Shown here piece by piece: positions 63,514 through 64,000 of a stretch of 64,000 bases of DNA; position 1 is the stretch's first letter, and every line of letters begins with the position of its first letter. The stretch is from positions 2,852,001 to 2,916,000 of the forward strand of contig NZ_JAPJDC010000001.1 of the NCBI RefSeq assembly GCF_026241855.1. Reading direction: 5' to 3'. The DNA comes from Curtobacterium flaccumfaciens pv. betae. GTDB taxonomy: Bacteria > Actinomycetota > Actinomycetes > Actinomycetales > Microbacteriaceae. Position numbers and translations under genes: made by a program. Under the pieces are notes generated by a model. That model saw only the letters and a list, made by a program, of their open reading frames with translations, did not search any database and was not told the DNA's origin.

Positions 63514-64000
63514 CAACACCGCACCAGCACGAGCACCACACCCCCGTCCTCGAAGCCACGGCCCTGTCCGTCGGCTACGACCGCCAGCCCGTGCTGCGCG
63601 ACCTGGACCTGCGCATCGAACGCGGCACCGTCACGACGTTCCTCGGCGCGAACGGCTGCGGCAAGTCGACGCTGCTCAAGGCGTTCGGCCGCGTGCTCAA
63701 GCCGCAGGCCGGCGAGGTCCTGCTCGACGGCACCCCGATCCGCCGGGAACCGAACCGCCAGGTCGCCCGCAAGCTCGCGATCCTGCCGCAGTCCCCCGTC
63801 GCCCCCGCGGGAACCAGCGTCCTCGACCTGGTGATGCGCGGCCGGAACCCGCACCAGTCGTGGGCGAAGCCGTGGACCGCCGAGGACGCGGCCGTCGCCG
63901 AAGAGGCCATCGCCGCCACCGGTCTGACCGAGGTCGCACACCGCGACGTCACGAGCCTGTCCGGCGGGCAGCGCCAGCGCGCCTGGATCGCCATGGTCGT
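63510..64000 (+). CDS. Iron-siderophore ABC transporter ATPase (3' end missing)
   Basis: The first 163 residues of a FepC/FecE-type ATPase. It starts VLEATALSVGYDRQPVLRDL and has Walker A GANGCGKSTLLKAF, Q-loop LPQSPVAPAG, the segment DLVMRGRNPHQSW and signature LSGGQRQRAWIAM; the window ends before Walker B. Its ATG overlaps the permease stop by 4 bp. The siderophore-binding protein is not in the window and may lie beyond the right edge. Confidence 0.92.
   Translation, partial: MTTPHQHEHHTPVLEATALSVGYDRQPVLRDLDLRIERGTVTTFLGANGCGKSTLLKAFGRVLKPQAGEVLLDGTPIRREPNRQVARKLAILPQSPVAPAGTSVLDLVMRGRNPHQSWAKPWTAEDAAVAEEAIAATGLTEVAHRDVTSLSGGQRQRAWIAMV

Overview
The window is a 64 kb stretch of a high-GC (roughly 70%) chromosome with tightly packed genes, many 1-4 bp stop/start overlaps, GTG starts and several probable leaderless genes. 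Protein types and gene order suggest an actinobacterium of the Microbacteriaceae, most like Curtobacterium; this is an inference from style and families, not from a marker gene. No rRNA, tRNA, transposase, phage gene or CRISPR array was seen.

The dominant theme is import and breakdown of plant-type sugars. From left to right: a partial NUDIX hydrolase; a ROK regulator divergent from an alpha-glucoside ABC importer with a GH13 alpha-glucosidase (0.4-6.7 kb); an ABC exporter pair and small regulators with pnuC (6.9-11.3 kb); an exported-protein operon with a SipW/ER-type signal peptidase (11.7-14.6 kb); an Eis-like acetyltransferase and a DUF2087 protein (14.5-16.9 kb); a complete peptide/nickel-type ABC importer with a fused double ATPase (17.3-22.6 kb); a low-complexity protein and a sugar-1,4-lactone oxidase; araBDA (25.2-29.1 kb); a LacI regulator divergent from a GH127 beta-L-arabinofuranosidase and its importer (29.8-36.3 kb); a second LacI regulator divergent from a ChvE-GguA-GguB monosaccharide importer (36.5-41.6 kb); a second GH13 enzyme; an HTH-MNT/HEPN pair; a PRISE-type reductase; a spore-photoproduct-lyase-like radical SAM protein (41.7-47.7 kb); a GH35 beta-galactosidase with its importer and LacI regulator (47.8-54.3 kb); a GH51 alpha-L-arabinofuranosidase divergent from another importer (54.6-59.8 kb); and an iron-siderophore uptake locus that runs off the right edge (60.4-64 kb).

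The arabinose parts work together. GH51 and GH127 release L-arabinose from alpha- and beta-linked arabinosides, ChvE-GguAB and two CUT1 importers bring sugars in, and AraA, AraB and AraD convert L-arabinose to D-xylulose 5-phosphate. Five copies of one perfect 12-bp palindrome, GTGAGCGCTCAC, lie in the promoters of araBDA, chvE-gguAB, the GH51 gene and its importer, which points to one LacI-type repressor (most likely the one encoded at 36468-37517) over loci spread across 27 kb. The four CUT1 importers have no ATPase of their own, so a shared MsiK-type ATPase elsewhere is expected.

The second theme is intergenic repeats. At least five families of short inverted or tandem repeats sit at gene ends and recur at distant places in the window. 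The most striking are a 48-bp perfect palindrome whose relatives end three other operons, a 0.55 kb composite array at 59.85-60.40 kb, and a 164-bp tandem duplication that has copied the tail of a permease gene.
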